42,379 bases of DNA from Bradyrhizobium sp. Its GTDB lineage: Bacteria > Pseudomonadota > Alphaproteobacteria > Rhizobiales > Xanthobacteraceae. Where the stretch lies: contig NZ_JAFAVV010000741.1 of NCBI RefSeq assembly GCF_019242285.1, positions 1 to 42,379 on the forward strand. The letters are read 5' to 3'. A program made the position numbers and the translations under genes. Below the pieces are notes generated by a model that saw only the letters and a list, made by a program, of their open reading frames with translations, was not told the origin of the DNA and did no database searches. Positions within the stretch are counted from its first letter, which is position 1. Every line of letters begins with the position of its first letter. This document shows, one piece after another, positions 37,885 through 42,379 of the stretch.

Positions 37885-39933
37885 CTATGCCGCGTCGCGA
37901 TGCGCGGCGATGATCTGGTCGGCGGCACGGCCGGTGACCTCGGCCATGTGATCGAACTGGCGCGTGAACGAGCCGGCGCCTGCGGTCGCCGAACGCAGCT
38001 CGACGATCAATTCGCCGATCTCGGCCTCCGGCATCATGGCGCGGACGCAGTCCCAGCCCGACCAGCCCTCGCGGGTGTCGAAGCCGAGGATCTGCCCGCG
38101 CCGCCCGGACAGGATCGCGTTGATCTTGGCTGTCGCCTCGGTCGGGCAGACGATCTCGACCGTGTGGATCGGCTCCAGCAGCACCGGCTGGCATTGCGGC
38201 AGGCCCTCGCTGAGACCGATCCGCGCCGCCGTGCGGAAGGCGAGATCGGACGAATCCACGCTGTGGTAGGAGCCGTCGGTCAGCGTGACCTGCACGTCGA
38301 CGACCGGGAAGCCCAGCGGTCCGCGGGTGAGGCCGTCCTTGACGCCCTCCTCCACCGCCGGGATGTAGTTGCGCGGCACCGCACCGCCGACCACCTTTTC
38401 CTCGAACTTGAAACCCTCGCCGCGCGACAGCGGCTTGATGTCGAGCATGACGTCGCCGAACTGGCCGTGGCCGCCGGACTGCTTCTTGTGCCGGCCGCGC
38501 TGGGTGATCGGCTTGCGAATGGTCTCCTGATAGCCGACTACGGGCGGGTGCGACTTGACATTGATGCCGAAGCGCTCGCGCAGCCGCTCCAGCGCCACGC
38601 GTAGATGCATCTCGCCCTGCCCCCACAAGACGGTGTCGTGGGTGCGTGCGTTCTGCACCATGGTGAGTGACGGATCCTCCTCGTTGAGCCTGAGCAGCGC
38701 CTGGCCGAGCTTGACGTCGTCCTTGCGGTCGACCGCGGCGATCGACATCGCGAGCACCGGCGGCAGCGGCCCGATTTCGACCAGCGCGGCCGGCGCGGAC
38801 TTGCCGGCTGCCACGGTGTCGCCGGTCTTGATGGCGTCGAGCTTGCCGAGGGCCACGGTGTCGCCGGCCTCGGCCGCGGCGCGCTTGGTGTCGTGGGCGC
38901 CGCTCGCTGCGAGGATGCCCGACACCCTGCCGCTTTCGCCGGAAGCGGCATGCAGCGTCGCGCCGTCGTCGAGGTGGCCGGCGATGATCCGCGTCAGCGA
39001 CAGCTTGCCGCCGTGCTGCAGATGCACGGTCTTCAGCACATAGCCGAGCGCCTCCTTCGATGCGCGGGCGCCGAGCCGCTTGGCGGTCTCGGTCACGTCC
39101 GGTGCCTCGTGGCGCAGCGCCTTCATCAGCCGCAGCACGCCGTTCCCGCGCGTGGCCGAGCCGATCAGCACCGGGCAGATCAGCCCTTCGCGCAATTCCC
39201 GGGCGAGATCGTCGAATACGGCGTCGCGCGGCGGCTGGATGTCCTCCAATAGCTGCTCCATCAGCGCATCGTCGTGGTCAGCGAGCTTCTCCAGCATCGA
39301 GAAGCGGGCTTCCTTCTCGCGGTCGAGATCGCCGCCTTCGAGCGCGATCACCTCGGAAGCCTTGTGCTCGCGATAGACGAAGGCGCGCTCCAGCGCGAGA
39401 TCGACGAAGCCCTGGATCAACTCACCGTTCCAGATCGGGATCTGCCGCAACACCAGCGGCACCCGGGACGCCGGCTGCAGCATCGCGAGCGTCTCGCGGA
39501 CGCGCTTGCTGGCGCGGTCGATCTTGTTCAGGAACAGGAAGCGCGGAATTTTGAGGTCTTCCAATTCGCGCAGGATGATCTGGAGCTGCGGCAGCTTCTT
39601 CTCGTCGGCCTCGCAGACCACGACCGCCGCGTCGACCCCGGGAAGCGCGGCGCGCATGTCGTGCGAGAATTCGACCGAGCCCGGACAGTCGACGAAGGTG
39701 TAATTCTCGCCCATGAAGCTGGTGGTTGTGGCCGTCAGCCCGACGCTCATCTTGTGATGACGGGCCTCGGCGCTGGCGTCACCGACGGAATTGCCGGCGT
39801 CGACGCTGCCGGCGCGCGGGATCGCGCCGGTGCGGGCCAGGATCGCTTCGAGAAGGGAGGTTTTACCGCTTTGGAAAGGGCCCACCAGCGCGATGCACCG
39901 GGGACCGCGGGGACTTCTGACGTCTTGTCCCAT
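37885..39933 (-). CDS. Elongation factor G-like GTPase (EF-G paralogue)
   Basis: ATG 39933; GPFQSGKTSL P-loop, DCPGSVEFSHDM, NKID, KQSGGHGQFGDVMLDIKPL, AVEEGVKDGLTRGPLGFPVVDVQVTL (EF-G domain IV/V motifs). Confidence 0.93.
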   Translation of the reverse strand: MGQDVRSPRGPRCIALVGPFQSGKTSLLEAILARTGAIPRAGSVDAGNSVGDASAEARHHKMSVGLTATTTSFMGENYTFVDCPGSVEFSHDMRAALPGVDAAVVVCEADEKKLPQLQIILRELEDLKIPRFLFLNKIDRASKRVRETLAMLQPASRVPLVLRQIPIWNGELIQGFVDLALERAFVYREHKASEVIALEGGDLDREKEARFSMLEKLADHDDALMEQLLEDIQPPRDAVFDDLARELREGLICPVLIGSATRGNGVLRLMKALRHEAPDVTETAKRLGARASKEALGYVLKTVHLQHGGKLSLTRIIAGHLDDGATLHAASGESGRVSGILAASGAHDTKRAAAEAGDTVALGKLDAIKTGDTVAAGKSAPAALVEIGPLPPVLAMSIAAVDRKDDVKLGQALLRLNEEDPSLTMVQNARTHDTVLWGQGEMHLRVALERLRERFGINVKSHPPVVGYQETIRKPITQRGRHKKQSGGHGQFGDVMLDIKPLSRGEGFKFEEKVVGGAVPRNYIPAVEEGVKDGLTRGPLGFPVVDVQVTLTDGSYHSVDSSDLAFRTAARIGLSEGLPQCQPVLLEPIHTVEIVCPTEATAKINAILSGRRGQILGFDTREGWSGWDCVRAMMPEAEIGELIVELRSATAGAGSFTRQFDHMAEVTGRAADQIIAAHRDAA

Positions 39934-40111
39934 TTCGCCGTCTCCTTTGGATTGGAGCTCGGCCCTTGATTGGGTCGGCAAACGTCCATGGTCTGCCTGA
40001 CCTCAGGATTTGGCAAGCGGGAAAGTGTCGCTGCGATGCGTCCGAAATTTGTTAACACCGTGCTCTCCGTTGTTTCACGGAGAGCGGAGGCACGAAACCA
40101 TCGCGCCTGGG

Positions 40112-40594
40112 CTAGCGTCCCGGCCGCAGTTCCAGGCTTTCCAGACCCGCGGCAACGCTGAGGCCGACCTGCCCCTGCACGCTGAGCGGCTGCAGCGCAA
40201 TCGAGTTGGCCGAGCCACCCCACAGCGCGTTGCCCCCCACGCCGATGCCGACCGACGCGCTGCCCTGTGCGCCCGCATAGGTGCCGGCGAGATCGCCCGG
40301 CCCGAGCCGCGCCACCGGCGCGTAGACGCCCCAGCCGAGCACCGTCTCCTGGGTGATGCCGAGATCGATGCCGACCTTGCGGATGGTTGCGACGTAGCGA
40401 TCCTCCGGCACGCCTTCGACGCGCAGCACGCAGCCGAGATTGGTGACGGAGCCGACGACGTAGCCGACGCTCGCGCCGCCGCGGCACTCGAGGATTCCGA
40501 CCTGCACGAGCGAAGGTTGCTGCGCGCGGGCACACGTTGAGGATGTGGCAAGCAGGATCGCCGCTGCCGCTGCAAGAACGAATGAACGAGACAT
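40112..40594 (-). CDS. DUF992-like secreted protein
   Basis: ATG 40594; signal peptide; VQVGILECRGGASVGYVVGSVTNLGCVL... GNALWGGSANSIALQPLSVQGQVGLSVAAGLESLEL. Confidence 0.82.
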   Translation of the reverse strand: MSRSFVLAAAAAILLATSSTCARAQQPSLVQVGILECRGGASVGYVVGSVTNLGCVLRVEGVPEDRYVATIRKVGIDLGITQETVLGWGVYAPVARLGPGDLAGTYAGAQGSASVGIGVGGNALWGGSANSIALQPLSVQGQVGLSVAAGLESLELRPGR

Positions 40595-40696
40595 GAAACA
40601 AGGCTCCGAACGCGGAGAGATGTGATGCGAGCGCTGGCCCCATGGCCGGCGCCGGCCGCATCTATGCCACAATCGGCATTCTCATGCCAAAGATTA

Positions 40697-40722
40697 AAGA
40701 GGCCCGCTTTCGCAGGCCTCCC
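40697..40722 (-). terminator. Possible terminator downstream of the 40750..41277 gene
   Basis: Minus strand GAGGCCTGC-GAAA-GCGGGCCTC followed by TTTAATCTTT. Confidence 0.45.
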
Positions 40723-40749
40723 GTTCATTCTCGTCATGAAAACGTTGCG

Positions 40750-41277
40750 TCAGCCGCGCATCGGGCGGTGATGATGACGGTGATGAAAATGCCGGCCGCC
40801 CGGCGCGAACGCCACCGGCTCGAGCTCGAGGCTCGCGACGCCCGCCGCGACGTTGAGACCCGTCTGGCCCTGCACGCTGATCGGCTGCAGCGCATAGGCG
40901 TTGGCCGGACCGCCGACCAGGAAGTTGCCGCCGCCGCCGACACCGACCGACACGTTGGCGCCGACGCCGCCATAATTGCCGGCGAGCACGCCGCGCGCGA
41001 GGCGCGTGGTCGGTGCACTGACGGCCCACCTCATCTGCGTCTTCTCGGTGAAGCCGAGATCCACGCCGATCCGATGCACGGTCGCCATATAGGCCTCGGG
41101 CCTTCGGCCCTCGCTCTGGAACACGCACTCCAGGTTCGCCACCGAGCCGACGACGAAACCGACATTCTGACCGCCCCGGCATTCGAGAATGCCGGCCTGC
41201 ACCGGCGGCAGCGCGTTGGCAGTCGCGACGCCGCCGGCGAGCGCGGCGGCGGCAATGAAGAGAGTTGCAAGTCGCAT
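40750..41277 (-). CDS. DUF992-like secreted protein with His-rich C-terminal tail
   Basis: ATG 41277; VQAGILECRGGQNVGFVVGSVANLECVF..., tail GGRHFHHRHHHRPMRG. Confidence 0.82.
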   Translation of the reverse strand: MRLATLFIAAAALAGGVATANALPPVQAGILECRGGQNVGFVVGSVANLECVFQSEGRRPEAYMATVHRIGVDLGFTEKTQMRWAVSAPTTRLARGVLAGNYGGVGANVSVGVGGGGNFLVGGPANAYALQPISVQGQTGLNVAAGVASLELEPVAFAPGGRHFHHRHHHRPMRG

Positions 41278-41409
41278 GGGTTCGGATCTCCGCGAGACGG
41301 ATGTGATTGGCGGGCGCAAAGGAAGGAACCGCCGTGTCCAAAACATGGCGGTGCCGGTGATCAGCCCGCAAAAATCCTCGCTGAGGTATTCCGCCTCGCG
41401 AAAGAGGGG

Positions 41410-42379
<970 letters not shown>

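Noticed and set aside
40061-40084. GCTCTCCGT-TGTTTC-ACGGAGAGC as terminator for the DUF992-like gene ending at 40112
   Set aside because: 9-bp stem is real, but no T-run follows on the minus strand, so an intrinsic terminator is not supported.

Overview
The window is about 42.4 kb of high-GC alphaproteobacterial chromosome, Bradyrhizobium/Nitrobacteraceae-like judging by protein content and repeat style (inference). It is mostly housekeeping and accessory metabolism: purA, serC-serA with a probable serC leader RNA, glmM, aroE, lldD, an EF-G-like GTPase, an aspartate-type aminotransferase, and a sugar-type ABC transporter operon with no ATPase in the window. I found no tRNA, rRNA, CRISPR array, intact transposase or prophage. 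The best second-look items are: (i) a perfect 40-bp palindrome between lldD and an uncharacterised gene, with AGGAGGT buried in one arm; (ii) a tandem DUF4139/MuiA-like pair in which only one copy has a signal peptide, followed by a secreted protein and a CHASE2 adenylate/guanylate cyclase; (iii) an EF-G paralogue whose GTPase motifs deviate from canonical ones (DCPGS instead of DTPGH); (iv) a REP-like palindromic element inside an ABC operon; (v) a textbook TTAA-N7-TTAA CtrA-type box upstream of an outer-membrane beta-barrel gene; (vi) a TetR/TSUP fossil between two paralogous EamA transporters; (vii) an unusual number of adjacent paralogue pairs. All calls come from reading the sequence and ORF translations. 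No database search was run.
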